Below are positions 1-8,270 of a stretch of 15,203 bases of DNA, piece by piece. A program made the position numbers and the translations under genes. This DNA comes from Mesorhizobium sp. (lineage in GTDB: Bacteria > Pseudomonadota > Alphaproteobacteria > Rhizobiales > Rhizobiaceae): assembly GCA_030698645.1 (NCBI GenBank), contig JAUYMV010000018.1, positions 1 through 15,203 of the forward strand. Direction: 5' to 3'. Each line of letters opens with the position of its first letter. Position 1 is the first letter of the stretch. The notes under the pieces were generated by a model that saw only the letters and a list, made by a program, of their open reading frames with translations, searched no databases and had not been told where the DNA came from.

Positions 1-2121
1 CCATGTCGCCGCCGCGGTGCACGCGGTCTCGAACACCCAGTCGCCAAGCGCGATGATCAGGCCGGTGTCCTCTGCGATCGGGATGAAGATTTCCGGCGAG
101 ATCATGCCGCGTGTCGGATGGCGCCAGCGCAGCAGCGCCTCGAAGCCGCAGACCCGGTTCAGTCGAAAATCGAACAGCGGTTGGTAGACAACTTCGAACT
201 CGTCATTATCAAGCGCCGCGCGCAGGTCGGCGCGCAGCGCCTGGCGTTCCTGGACCGCGGTTTCCATGGCCGGCTCGAAGAAGCGGAACTCTCCCGTCGC
301 CTCGGCCTTCGCTGCGTAAAGCGCGATGTCGGCATTCTTGAAGATGCGGTCCGGATCGGCATTGTCTTCTTCGGAAAAGGCGATGCCGAGACTGGCGCCG
401 ACGCGCATCGACTGACCGGACACGGTGTGCGGCGCGCTGACTGCCGCGACGATGCGCCGGGCCAGCCTGGCGACCTCGACATGGCTGGCGTGGTTGACGA
501 GAAGGACCGCGAACTCGTCGCCGCCGAGGCGCGCGATCGTGTCGTCGAGCCGGAGACACTGGCGTAGCCTTCCTGCGATGGCGACGAGGAGCGAATCGCC
601 GGCCGGATGGCCGAACGTATCGTTGATCTCCTTGAAGTGGTCGAGATCGAGCAGCAGGACGGCCGCCTGCGCGCCGGATGCCGCGGCTGCCGTCAGCCTC
701 TCGCGAAACAAGCTGCGGTTGACGAGGCCTGTGAGCGGATCATGGTGCGCCAGGTAGGCGATCTCTTCGCGTACGCGACGGCTCTCCGAGATGTCGCGAA
801 AGAAGATCGACAGGCCGTCCGAAGACGGATAGGCGCCTACCGCGAACCATGCGCCCCTGCTACCGACCTCGACTTCGAATTCGACCGGGACCTGGCTGTC
901 CACGGCGCGGCCAAGATGCACCGCTGAAGGGTGTTTCTTGCCCCCTGGCAGTATGTCCCAGAACGGGGCGCCGATCGCGACCTTGGAGAGGTTGGAGCCT
1001 GCCGCCAGCGCGCGCTGGTTGAGGAATTCGATCCGCCAGTCGCGATCGAGAACGACGACGCTATCGCCCGTGCTTTCCAGTACCGACGTCAGGCGCTGCT
1101 GGCTCCTGGCAAGACTGGCGCTGGCCTTTTCCCTTTCCCTGCGCAATCGGCGCTGGTCGTTGATGATCCAGTGTTCGCGCAGGCCGGCGGCTGTCGCGAA
1201 GACGACGGCGAGCGCTGCGGCGAGGCCGAGATAGACATTGTTGCCGAGTACGCCGGAATAGACGCCCGGGAGCAGGACCAGAGCGAGGGCCGCTGCCGGG
1301 GTGACCGCCTGCACGAAGGCGCGGCCGTCGATGCGCCGGAACAAGGTGTCGGCCACCGCTTCCGTGTTCTCCGCTCGCTGCAGCCGCTCGAACGCCGCCA
1401 AGGCGATCAATCCCGCGGATGCCACCCAAAGGAACTGAGTGATGCCTCCGATCTGGTATGAGCCCCGCATGAGGTCGAGCGCGTAGATCAAATCGGCGCT
1501 GGCTTCGGCAGACACGGCCAGAATAAGGAGTGCGAACGACCGCGCTTTCTCGCCGCTGTCGTAGAGAAACATGGTGATGAGGCCGAATGCGGCAACACTG
1601 AACCAGAGGGCGGGATAGAGAAACGCCACCGCGGTTGCGAACGGATCCATGACCGACTCGACGATGTGACCGTGGAGGAGAAAGATCGTGGCCAGCGTGA
1701 TGGAACAGTAGAACAGCACGAAATTGTAGAACTGTACGTGGCTGACCCGGCCGCGGATGCTGCCGTAGTAATACATCCCAGCGGCGAAGAATGCCGCCAT
1801 GACGAAGTAGGTCGCCTCCGGCAGCGCGGGAAACGGCGGGACCGTGCCGACGACGGCATAGTAGACATAAAAGAGGTTGCCCAGAACATAGAGCGAGGAG
1901 CCGATTGCGAACCTGAGCCAAGCCGTGCGGTCGGCGCCAGAGCTTTCGCGCGCCACGCGGAAGCAGAGCATCGCGGCAAGCAACGGGCCGCCGATCTGTC
2001 CCATCGTGGCCCACATCTGCAACTGCGCGGTCTCGAAAGCGAAAACACGCGGAACAAACCAGAAGACGACAAGAACGAGCACGAACAAGCACAAGGCGAT
2101 CGGACGTCGCACATTGGACAT
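1..2121 (-). CDS. Membrane-bound PAS-GGDEF-EAL cyclic di-GMP protein, C-terminus cut off by window edge
   Basis: Predicted inner-membrane enzyme that makes (GGDEF) and/or hydrolyses (EAL) cyclic di-GMP in response to a signal sensed by its membrane or PAS part. The frame is open from ATG at 2121 to base 1, giving 707 residues. Residues 1-330 hold about ten hydrophobic spans that I cannot assign to a named sensor family. A PAS domain covers about 340-455 and the GGDEF domain about 450-615, with HDPLTGL near 460, an intact GGDEF signature at 533-537, and RLDD five residues upstream matching the RxxD product-inhibition site. EAL begins near 637 with FEALLRW (EAL at 661-663). The remaining EAL catalytic residues lie outside the window, so phosphodiesterase activity cannot be judged. 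An in-frame TAA directly before the ATG fixes the start; GGAAG lies 10 bases upstream. It is transcribed away from clpS. Confidence 0.93.
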   Translation of the reverse strand, partial: MSNVRRPIALCLFVLVLVVFWFVPRVFAFETAQLQMWATMGQIGGPLLAAMLCFRVARESSGADRTAWLRFAIGSSLYVLGNLFYVYYAVVGTVPPFPALPEATYFVMAAFFAAGMYYYGSIRGRVSHVQFYNFVLFYCSITLATIFLLHGHIVESVMDPFATAVAFLYPALWFSVAAFGLITMFLYDSGEKARSFALLILAVSAEASADLIYALDLMRGSYQIGGITQFLWVASAGLIALAAFERLQRAENTEAVADTLFRRIDGRAFVQAVTPAAALALVLLPGVYSGVLGNNVYLGLAAALAVVFATAAGLREHWIINDQRRLRREREKASASLARSQQRLTSVLESTGDSVVVLDRDWRIEFLNQRALAAGSNLSKVAIGAPFWDILPGGKKHPSAVHLGRAVDSQVPVEFEVEVGSRGAWFAVGAYPSSDGLSIFFRDISESRRVREEIAYLAHHDPLTGLVNRSLFRERLTAAAASGAQAAVLLLDLDHFKEINDTFGHPAGDSLLVAIAGRLRQCLRLDDTIARLGGDEFAVLLVNHASHVEVARLARRIVAAVSAPHTVSGQSMRVGASLGIAFSEEDNADPDRIFKNADIALYAAKAEATGEFRFFEPAMETAVQERQALRADLRAALDNDEFEVVYQPLFDFRLNRVCGFEALLRWRHPTRGMISPEIFIPIAEDTGLIIALGDWVFETACTAAATW

Positions 2122-2320
2122 TTATGGGCTTCCAGGTTGCGGAGCAGTAGAACCACCATCCGCTGCAAACCCTCATCAAACCGATAAGATATCACACCAA
2201 CATGGATGGAATCGGTTCGTCGGATACAAGACACCCACGAAGCCGAATGGCGTCCGCCTGCCGACGCGGCATCACGCTGCGGCACATGATGATATTTCGG
2301 CAACTGCCCATGCGGCCATA

Positions 2321-2348
2321 TTGTCACCGCCGACAAAGGCCTTAAAAT
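2321..2348 (+). promoter_or_regulatory. Candidate sigma-70-type promoter for clpS-clpA
   Basis: TTGTCA at 2321-2326 and TAAAAT at 2343-2348, 16 bases apart, each differ by one base from TTGACA and TATAAT. Predicted transcription would begin near 2355, leaving a leader of about 75-95 bases before the clpS start. This disfavours the ATG at 2367, which would have almost no leader. The rest of the 308-base divergent region (2122-2429) shows no gene or clear second promoter. Inference from motif match only. Confidence 0.45.
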
Positions 2349-2429
2349 CAACCTCCGAGCACCTACATGTCGTGTGTGGATTCGTGCACGAGAAGGGGCT
2401 GGCAGAACTTGACGATCGGCGGGGCGGCC

Positions 2430-2777
2430 ATGCGGTTCCAGGACCGGCGCATGCAGGGATCGAATGACGGACAGGCGCCCGGACGCGGCACTGCCGTCAT
2501 CACGCGCACCAAGCCGAAAACCAAGAAGCCCAGCCTCTATCGCGTGCTGATTCTCAACGACGACTACACGCCCATGGAGTTTGTCATTCATATCCTCGAA
2601 CGGTTTTTCCAGAAGGACCGCGAGGCTGCTACCCGCATCATGCTGCACGTTCACAATCACGGAGTGGGCGAATGCGGGGTCTATACATTCGAAGTCGCCG
2701 AGACCAAAGTGTCCCAGGTCATGGATTTTGCCCGTCAGCACCAGCACCCGCTGCAATGCGTGATGGAGAAGAAGTGA
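2430..2777 (+). CDS. clpS: ATP-dependent Clp protease adaptor ClpS
   Basis: Cytoplasmic adaptor that binds proteins with destabilising N-terminal residues and delivers them to ClpAP. From ATG 2430 it is 115 residues, close to the usual length. After a flexible N-terminus rich in Lys/Thr/Pro (about 1-35), the ClpS core begins at [15 protein letters not shown]. Asn-Asp at 43-44, Met49 and His75 correspond to the N-degron pocket, and the strand ending [11 protein letters not shown] is diagnostic. The start is uncertain: ATG 2451 has a better ribosome site (AGGA at 2440-2443, 7-base spacing) and would give 108 residues, while ATG 2367 adds 21 residues without family resemblance. All options leave the core intact. 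It is followed by clpA after 8 bases, so the adaptor and its unfoldase are co-transcribed. Confidence 0.95.
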   Translation: MRFQDRRMQGSNDGQAPGRGTAVITRTKPKTKKPSLYRVLILNDDYTPMEFVIHILERFFQKDREAATRIMLHVHNHGVGECGVYTFEVAETKVSQVMDFARQHQHPLQCVMEKK

Positions 2778-2785
2778 GGTACTGA

Positions 2786-5266
2786 ATGCCGGCTTTCTCC
2801 CAAAGCCTCGAGCGCGCGCTACACCAGGCGCTGACACTCGCCAACGAGCGGCATCATGAATATGCGACGCTCGAGCACCTGTTGCTTGCGCTGATTGACG
2901 ACGGCGACGCCGCCGCTGTCATGCGCGCCTGCAATGTCGATCTCGATGAGCTGAAGCGCACCGTGGTCGCCTATGTCGACAAGGAGCTCGACAATCTGAT
3001 TACTGGCTACGACGAGGATTCCAAACCCACCGCCGGCTTCCAGCGCGTCATTCAGCGCGCCGTGATCCATGTTCAGTCGTCGGGCCGCGAGGAAGTGTCG
3101 GGCGCCAACGTGCTCGTTGCGATCTTCGCCGAGCGCGAGAGCCACGCCGCCTATTTCCTGCAGGAACAGCAGATGACCCGCTACGACGCGGTCAACTACA
3201 TCTCGCACGGCATAGCCAAGCGGCCGGGTGCATCCGAGACGCGCAGCCCGCGCGGCGCGGAGGACGATCAGCAGGGGCCGGCTCACCAGGAACAGCCCGA
3301 GGAAAACGGCAAGAAGAAACAGCAGCAGGACGCCCTGACGGCCTATTGCGTCAATCTCAACGCCAAGGCCAAGACCGGCAAGATCGATCCTCTGATCGGC
3401 CGCGCGACTGAGATCAGCCGCACCATCCAGATCCTCTGCCGTCGCTCGAAGAACAATCCGCTCTATGTCGGCGATCCGGGCGTCGGCAAGACGGCCATCG
3501 CCGAAGGCCTTGCAAAGCGCATCGTCGAGGGCGACGTGCCGGGTGTGCTGCTCAACGCCACGATCTTCGCGCTCGACATGGGCACGCTGCTGGCGGGAAC
3601 GCGCTATCGCGGCGATTTCGAGGAGCGGCTGAAGCAGGTCGTCAAGGAGCTCGAGGATTATCCGGGCGCCATCCTCTTCATCGACGAGATTCACACTGTA
3701 ATCGGCGCCGGCGCGACATCAGGCGGCGCGATGGACGCGTCGAACCTGTTGAAGCCGGCGCTCTCCTCGGGCGCCATCCGGTGCATCGGGTCGACCACCT
3801 ACAAAGAGTTCCGCCAGTTCTTCGAGAAGGACCGCGCGCTCGTGCGGCGCTTCCAGAAGATCGACGTCAACGAGCCGTCCATCGACGATACGATCGAGAT
3901 CATGAAAGGCTTGAAGCCCTACTACGAGGACTTCCACAAGGTGAAGTTCACCAACGAGGCCATAAAGGCCGCGGTGGAGCTCTCGGCGCGCTACATCAAC
4001 GACCGCAAGCTGCCGGACAAGGCGATCGACGTGATCGACGAGACCGGCGCCTCGCAGATGCTGGTGCCGGAGAACAAGCGCAAGAAGACGATCACCGTGA
4101 AGGAGATCGAGGCGACCGTCGCCACCATGGCCCGCATCCCCCCGAAGACGGTGTCGGCCGACGACGAAAAGGTGCTGGCGACACTGGAGGACGAGCTGAA
4201 GCGCGTCGTCTACGGGCAGGAGACGGCGATCACCGCGCTTGCCTCGGCCATCAAGCTGGCGCGCGCCGGCCTTCGCGAACCGGAAAAGCCGATCGGCTCG
4301 TACCTGTTCTCGGGCCCGACCGGCGTCGGCAAGACGGAAGTCGCCAAGCAGTTGGCCGCCTCGCTCGGCGTCGAACTGATCCGCTTCGACATGTCGGAAT
4401 TCATGGAGCGCCACACGGTCTCGCGCCTGATCGGCGCGCCTCCGGGCTATGTCGGCTTCGACCAGGGTGGCCTGCTCACCGACGGCGTCGACCAGCATCC
4501 GCACTGCGTGCTGCTGCTGGATGAGGTCGAGAAGGCGCATCCGGATCTGTTCAATATCCTGTTGCAGGTCATGGACCACGGCAAGCTGACCGATCACAAC
4601 GGCAAGAAGATCGACTTCCGCAACGTGATCCTGATCATGACGACCAATGCGGGCGCGTCTGACGCGCAGCGCGCGGCGATCGGTTTCGGCTCGACCAAGC
4701 GCGAAGGCGACGACGTCGAGGCGATCAACCGGCTGTTTACGCCGGAGTTCCGCAACCGGCTCGACGCGATCATCCCGTTCGGCCCGCTGCCGGTTCCGGT
4801 CGTCCATCAGGTCGTGCAGAAGTTCGTCATGCAGCTCGAGGCCCAGTTGGCCGACCGCGGCGTGACCTTCGACCTGTCGCCGGACGCCATCGGCTGGCTG
4901 GCCGACAAGGGCTATGACGAGCGCATGGGCGCACGTCCGCTCGGCAGGGTGATCCAGGAATACATCAAGAAGCCGCTCGCCGACGAGGTTCTGTTCGGCA
5001 AGCTGCGCAAGGGCGGCACGGTCCGCGTCACGGTCGAGAAGAGCGAGAGCGGCGACGATCGCCTGAAGCTCGACGCGATCGCCGACGAGGTGCCGGTCAA
5101 GCCGAAGAAGGAAGACCCGTCCAAGAAGGCGGCGGCGAGGAAGCCGAAGGCGAAGGCCGCCGCCGCGCCGGTCAAACCTTTGCCGGCGCCAAGGGGCAAG
5201 GCCCCGGAGAAGTCCGGCGACGCGCCGAAACGCAGCATGGTGCCGCAACTGCCGCGCAAGAACTGA
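2786..5266 (+). CDS. clpA: ClpA, AAA+ unfoldase of the ClpAP protease
   Basis: ATP-dependent unfoldase that recognises tagged or ClpS-delivered substrates and threads them into ClpP. It has 826 residues against about 758 in E. coli. Domain order: Clp N-domain (1-145), a Gln/Glu/Lys-rich linker (about 150-185), first AAA+ module with Walker A GDPGVGKT at 229-236 and Walker B IDE at 299-301, then a second module with GPTGVGKT at 510-517 and LLLDE ending at 580. IGF at 632-634 takes the place of the IGL ClpP-docking loop of E. coli ClpA. The last 55-60 residues are a Lys/Ala/Pro-rich low-complexity tail that accounts for much of the extra length. The start ATG 2786 is preceded by GTGAGGT overlapping the clpS stop, a typical coupled arrangement. 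clpP is not in this window. Confidence 0.97.
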   Translation: MPAFSQSLERALHQALTLANERHHEYATLEHLLLALIDDGDAAAVMRACNVDLDELKRTVVAYVDKELDNLITGYDEDSKPTAGFQRVIQRAVIHVQSSGREEVSGANVLVAIFAERESHAAYFLQEQQMTRYDAVNYISHGIAKRPGASETRSPRGAEDDQQGPAHQEQPEENGKKKQQQDALTAYCVNLNAKAKTGKIDPLIGRATEISRTIQILCRRSKNNPLYVGDPGVGKTAIAEGLAKRIVEGDVPGVLLNATIFALDMGTLLAGTRYRGDFEERLKQVVKELEDYPGAILFIDEIHTVIGAGATSGGAMDASNLLKPALSSGAIRCIGSTTYKEFRQFFEKDRALVRRFQKIDVNEPSIDDTIEIMKGLKPYYEDFHKVKFTNEAIKAAVELSARYINDRKLPDKAIDVIDETGASQMLVPENKRKKTITVKEIEATVATMARIPPKTVSADDEKVLATLEDELKRVVYGQETAITALASAIKLARAGLREPEKPIGSYLFSGPTGVGKTEVAKQLAASLGVELIRFDMSEFMERHTVSRLIGAPPGYVGFDQGGLLTDGVDQHPHCVLLLDEVEKAHPDLFNILLQVMDHGKLTDHNGKKIDFRNVILIMTTNAGASDAQRAAIGFGSTKREGDDVEAINRLFTPEFRNRLDAIIPFGPLPVPVVHQVVQKFVMQLEAQLADRGVTFDLSPDAIGWLADKGYDERMGARPLGRVIQEYIKKPLADEVLFGKLRKGGTVRVTVEKSESGDDRLKLDAIADEVPVKPKKEDPSKKAAARKPKAKAAAAPVKPLPAPRGKAPEKSGDAPKRSMVPQLPRKN

Positions 5267-5302
5267 ACCGCCGCGCTTCGGAAACCTGGAGACCGACACA
5301 TG

Positions 5303-5331
5303 AAAACGCCGCCCTCTCGGGGCGGCGTTTT
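5303..5331. terminator. Bidirectional rho-independent terminator between clpA and the amtB operon
   Basis: A perfect 12-bp stem, AAAACGCCGCCC paired with GGGCGGCGTTTT, encloses the loop TCTCG. The T-run follows the stem on the plus strand and the A-run supplies the T-run on the minus strand, so it can stop transcripts in both directions. It lies 36 bases after the clpA stop and 24 bases beyond the end of the converging small gene. Confidence 0.9.
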
Positions 5332-5355
5332 CGCGTTGACGCGGATTGGGCGGCG

Positions 5356-5529
5356 CTATTTGGCCTTGAACTTCTTCGAACTGGCGGTTTCGTGCTGCGC
5401 CATGCTGACGATGGCATAGACGCAGGCCGCGATCGCGCCCACCAGCACGACGCTCAGGATGAGCGGGCTGTCGGCGAAGGTGAAGTAGGCGGTCGCGCCT
5501 TCCCAGACGGTGATCGGTGAAGCGTTCAT
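5356..5529 (-). CDS. Small single-span membrane protein, second gene of the amtB operon
   Basis: Unrecognised 57-residue protein. The N-terminal part (MNASPITVWEGATAYF, 1-19) is mildly amphipathic, residues 21-43 form one strong hydrophobic span (PLILSVVLVGAIAACVYAIV), and the C-terminus ends in SSKKFKAK. The positive tail predicts N-out, C-in topology. The ATG at 5529 has AGGAG at 5540-5544, ten bases upstream. It begins 34 bases after the amtB stop and runs to a shared terminator, so it is almost certainly co-transcribed with amtB. No signal peptidase or lipobox motif is seen. Small one-span proteins are often accessory subunits of larger membrane complexes (KdpF, AcrZ and CydX are examples), so an ammonium-transporter partner is a plausible inference, but the function is unknown. 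Confidence 0.75.
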   Translation of the reverse strand: MNASPITVWEGATAYFTFADSPLILSVVLVGAIAACVYAIVSMAQHETASSKKFKAK

Positions 5530-5563
5530 GGTCGTTGTTCTCCTGTCTGATTGGTGGGGTCGC

Positions 5564-6895
5564 TCATTCGGCGGGGCTGAGTGCGCCGTCGCCGAAGGCG
5601 GGGATGCGGGATTCCGGATAGGCCTTGACGGGAACTTCCGCGAGATCGAGACCGGCCATCTCGACTTCCTCGCTGCAGCGCAGCAGGCCGACCACCTTCA
5701 GCACGTAGGAAAGCCCATAGCCTGGCACGAAGCCGAGCAGCATGAAGACCGCGGCGCTTTCGACCTGGCCGAGGAACGATACCGCCGGTCCTTCGGCGTT
5801 GGGGTAGCCCGCCGCGAAGATGCCGCAGGCGACGAGGCCCCAGACACCGCCGAAACCATGCACGGCCACCGCGCCCACCGCGTCGTCGATCTTGAACCGC
5901 GTGAGCAGGACATTGTGCAGCTTGGGGATCACGCATCCGCCGGCGAAGCTGATCAGGAAGGCGAGCGGCGGATAGTAGACGTCGAGGCCGGGTGCCGCCG
6001 AGATAACGCCGACGAGCGCGCCCGACATCATCCAGAACGGGTCGCGGGTGACGAGATAGCAGCCGAGCATGCCACCGGCGACGCCCATCAGCGTGTTGAA
6101 GCCGAAGGCGGACAGCGTGGTCGGCGTGTTGTAGATCGTCATCCAGGTGTCGCCGGTGTAGATGATGCAGCCGCCGAGAAAGCCGAAGAAGCCCATCACG
6201 ATGAGCATCAGGCCGATCAGCGACATCGGCATGTTGTGGCCGTTGATCTCGTTGACGGTTCCGTCGGCGTTGAAGCGTCCGATGCGGGCGCCGAGATTGA
6301 TCAGCACGCCGAGCGTGAAGAAGCCGGCGATCGTGTGTACGCAGCCGGCGGCGCCGACATCGTGCAGGCCGAGCACCGAGGTCAGCCAGCCGCTCGGATG
6401 CCATCCCCAGGCGGCGCCGAGGATCCAGACCACAGAGCCAAGGAAGATGGCGAGGATGGTGAAGCCCGAAATGCGGATGCGCTCGATCACCGAGCCCGAC
6501 ATGATGGACGCCGTGGTCGCCGCAAACAGCGTGAAGGCGGCCCAGAAGATGCCGGACGCGTTGTCGGAAAGGTTCGGACCCATGTTGGCCGACCAAGGCA
6601 GGGCGCCGTAGCCCGCTTCGGAGATCGTCAGGCCGGTCGGGAAGGCGTTGTAGATGAACCAGCCGACAAAGAAGAAGGTCGGCACGATGAAGGCGAAGGC
6701 GACGAGGTTCTTCAGGCCCGACGCCAGTGCGTTCTTGGCGCGCGAGGCGCCCATCTCATAGGCGAGGAAGCCGGCGTGGATGGCAAGCATCAGGGCTGTG
6801 CACCACCAGTAGAAGGCTTCGGAATTGATGGCTGTCGCCATCTTCAGCGACGCTTCCAGCGCCTCGATCCTGGTCTGGAGTTCTGCGGATTCCAT
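5564..6895 (-). CDS. amtB: Ammonium transporter, Amt family (AMT1-like)
   Basis: Inner-membrane channel-like transporter taking up ammonium for nitrogen assimilation; 443 residues. The twin pore histidines are present: His187 in GCVHTIAG and His346 in VAVHGFGG, with Asp179 eight residues before the first as in E. coli AmtB Asp160. TASIMSGSVIER (about 128-139) is another family signature. The C-terminal LLRCSEEVEMAGLDLAE resembles the cytoplasmic tail that contacts PII proteins. It differs from E. coli AmtB: instead of a cleavable signal peptide it starts with a short charged helix (1-25, possible coiled coil), and RIGRF at 204-208 recalls plant and cyanobacterial AMT1 proteins. No glnK is adjacent, unlike the common glnK-amtB pair; the partner here is a 57-residue membrane gene. 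AGGGGA lies six bases before ATG 6895. Confidence 0.95.
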   Translation of the reverse strand: MESAELQTRIEALEASLKMATAINSEAFYWWCTALMLAIHAGFLAYEMGASRAKNALASGLKNLVAFAFIVPTFFFVGWFIYNAFPTGLTISEAGYGALPWSANMGPNLSDNASGIFWAAFTLFAATTASIMSGSVIERIRISGFTILAIFLGSVVWILGAAWGWHPSGWLTSVLGLHDVGAAGCVHTIAGFFTLGVLINLGARIGRFNADGTVNEINGHNMPMSLIGLMLIVMGFFGFLGGCIIYTGDTWMTIYNTPTTLSAFGFNTLMGVAGGMLGCYLVTRDPFWMMSGALVGVISAAPGLDVYYPPLAFLISFAGGCVIPKLHNVLLTRFKIDDAVGAVAVHGFGGVWGLVACGIFAAGYPNAEGPAVSFLGQVESAAVFMLLGFVPGYGLSYVLKVVGLLRCSEEVEMAGLDLAEVPVKAYPESRIPAFGDGALSPAE

Positions 6896-7167
6896 TTTTG
6901 TCCCCTGTGTCTGGTTATCGTTGCGTCACGACCTCCCTTCCTCCCAGACAGACTTCTTATTGGGCCCAGGCTCGAACTTCGGTGGACCAGACGGAGCGAC
7001 CTGCTCCAAAGATAGGCACCGGAAAGATTTGCAGAAAAAATTGGCAGCGTAAACGTGTTTGTTGGGGAACACCGCTGGAATCACTGACAATCTTGCTGCC
7101 CACGAGCGCTGTCTCGAGGCCGACTTTCGCGTCGTCACCGTGCCGGACCTGTGATATCGCCATCCCG
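6896..7167. promoter_or_regulatory. Divergent amtB/azlC intergenic region
   Basis: This 272-base region must carry the start signals for amtB (leftward) and azlC (rightward). I see only the strong amtB ribosome site near the left end. I found no convincing -24/-12 (GG-N10-GC) sigma-54 element and no dyad resembling an NtrC site, although nitrogen control of amtB would be expected. A TGGGCCCA palindrome sits near 6960. No coding potential is supported. Confidence 0.4.
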
Positions 7168-7911
7168 ATGCGCGACGATCCCCATCCCGAAGCACCGACG
7201 CCGCACGCCCGCCACTGGTACTGGCGCGGAGTCCGCGGTGCGATTTCGGTGCCCGGGCTGATCCTGGCGTCCGCCTTCGTCGGCTTTGCCAGTCTCGCGC
7301 GCGACGCCGGCTTGACGCTGCTGCAGACCGTGTTCATGACGGGTATCGTCTGGGCGCTGCCGGCAAACGTGGTTCTGATTGGCGCGATCCTGGCCGGCGC
7401 GAGCCTGCCGGCCGCCGCGTTCGCGGTCGCGCTCTCCTCGATCCGGCTGACGCCGATGGTGGTCGCGCTGGTGCCGGAGTTGCGCGCGCAGGGAACCCGC
7501 AAATGGGTGCTATACCTGCTCGCCCATTTCGTCGCGGTGACGTCCTGGGTGATCGCCATGGCGCGGTTGCGCGACATCCCGCGCGAGTGGCGAACCGCCT
7601 ATTATCTCGGCCTCGGTTCGACCCTCGTGCTGGTCAACATGGCGGTCGTCACGGTCGTCTTCCTGATATCCGGCCAGCTGCCGCCGGCGGTTTCGGCCGC
7701 GCTCTTCCTGCTGACGCCGATGTATTTCCTGACCTCCATGTGGGGTTCCGCCCGCGAGCGCGCCGGACACATCGCCATGCTGCTCGGCCTGGTTCTTGGA
7801 CCGGTGTTCCATGTCGTTCTGCCGGGCTACGATCTGCTGATGGCCGGACTCGTCGGCGGCCTCGGTGCCTGGCTGTTCCATGTCGCCACTGCCCGGAAGC
7901 CGTCCGCATGA
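7168..7911 (+). CDS. azlC: AzlC-family branched-chain amino-acid exporter, large subunit
   Basis: Large subunit of the two-component AzlCD (BrnFE-type) permease that exports branched-chain amino acids and analogues such as azaleucine. It has 247 residues, the family's usual size. After a short hydrophilic N-terminus, GVRGAISVPGLILASAFVG opens the first membrane span, and SIRLTPMVVALVPELR with the preceding hydrophobic helix is typical of AzlC. About seven hydrophobic segments alternate with short loops. The frame is open further upstream to 6898, but that extension has no membrane or family character; ATG 7168 precedes MRDDPHPEAP, although no good ribosome site is visible. It overlaps azlD by ATGA, indicating translational coupling. 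Substrate assignment rests on family membership. Confidence 0.88.
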   Translation: MRDDPHPEAPTPHARHWYWRGVRGAISVPGLILASAFVGFASLARDAGLTLLQTVFMTGIVWALPANVVLIGAILAGASLPAAAFAVALSSIRLTPMVVALVPELRAQGTRKWVLYLLAHFVAVTSWVIAMARLRDIPREWRTAYYLGLGSTLVLVNMAVVTVVFLISGQLPPAVSAALFLLTPMYFLTSMWGSARERAGHIAMLLGLVLGPVFHVVLPGYDLLMAGLVGGLGAWLFHVATARKPSA

Positions 7912-8258
7912 CTTTTTTCGGTAACGACGCCTGGTGGTGGCCCTATTTCTTCATCCTCGTCGCCGGTTGGCTGGCGACCGATTTCTGGCGCTTCCTCGGC
8001 GTCTTCATCGGCGATCGCATCGCCGAGGATTCGAGCGTGATGGTGCTGGTGCGCACGGTCGCGACCGCGCTGGTCGCCGCCGTCATCGCCAATCTGATCG
8101 TCTTCCCGGGCGGCGCGTTGGCGGCCACGCCCTTGCTTCTGAGACTGGGCGCAGCCGCGGCCGGCTTTGCCGCCTATCTGGCGATCTCGCGGAGCATCGT
8201 TCTCGGCATCGCGGTGGCCGAGGTGGTCCTGATCAGCGGACTGCTGTTCGGCGCTTGA
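7908..8258 (+). CDS. azlD: AzlD-family branched-chain amino-acid exporter, small subunit
   Basis: Small partner of AzlC; both are needed for transport in characterised AzlCD/BrnFE systems. The protein is 116 residues with about four hydrophobic segments. The N-terminal WWPYFFILVAGWLATDFWRF is characteristic, as is the segment VRTVATALVAAVIANLIV. Its ATG lies inside the azlC stop (ATGA, 7908-7911) with GGAAG about nine bases upstream, so it is read by coupled translation. It ends 12 bases before the converging HIT gene, with no T-tailed terminator between them. Confidence 0.85.
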   Translation: MTFFGNDAWWWPYFFILVAGWLATDFWRFLGVFIGDRIAEDSSVMVLVRTVATALVAAVIANLIVFPGGALAATPLLLRLGAAAAGFAAYLAISRSIVLGIAVAEVVLISGLLFGA

Positions 8259-8270
8259 CCGCGGCCGCGC

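Noticed and set aside
2202..2345. 47-codon open frame in the clpS upstream region
   Set aside because: Arg/Met-rich, no ribosome site, and it runs into the predicted clpS promoter.
2409..2414. TTGACG as a -35 box for clpS
   Set aside because: No -10 box follows at the right spacing and transcription would begin inside or after the clpS start.
1488..2837. Minus-strand open frames (449 and 372 codons) overlapping the GGDEF-EAL gene and clpS
   Set aside because: They are alternative frames of the GGDEF-EAL gene and run through clpS; neither shows domain resemblance.
3719..5299. Minus-strand open frame of 526 codons opposite clpA
   Set aside because: It is a GC-rich shadow of clpA: Arg/Asp/Val/Leu-rich with no recognisable domain, while the plus strand encodes a complete ClpA.
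5510..7015. Plus-strand open frame of 501 codons opposite amtB
   Set aside because: Composition is Glu/Asp/His/Arg-rich antisense noise; the minus strand encodes an intact ammonium transporter with the pore histidines.
6896..7167. Sigma-54/NtrC control site for amtB
   Set aside because: The best minus-strand candidate (GTGGGCAGCAAGATTGT) has GG-N10-GT instead of GG-N10-GC, and no NtrC-like dyad is visible.
6898..7167. 90-residue N-terminal extension of AzlC from the upstream open frame
   Set aside because: The extension overlaps the amtB control region, is not hydrophobic and has no AzlC family resemblance.
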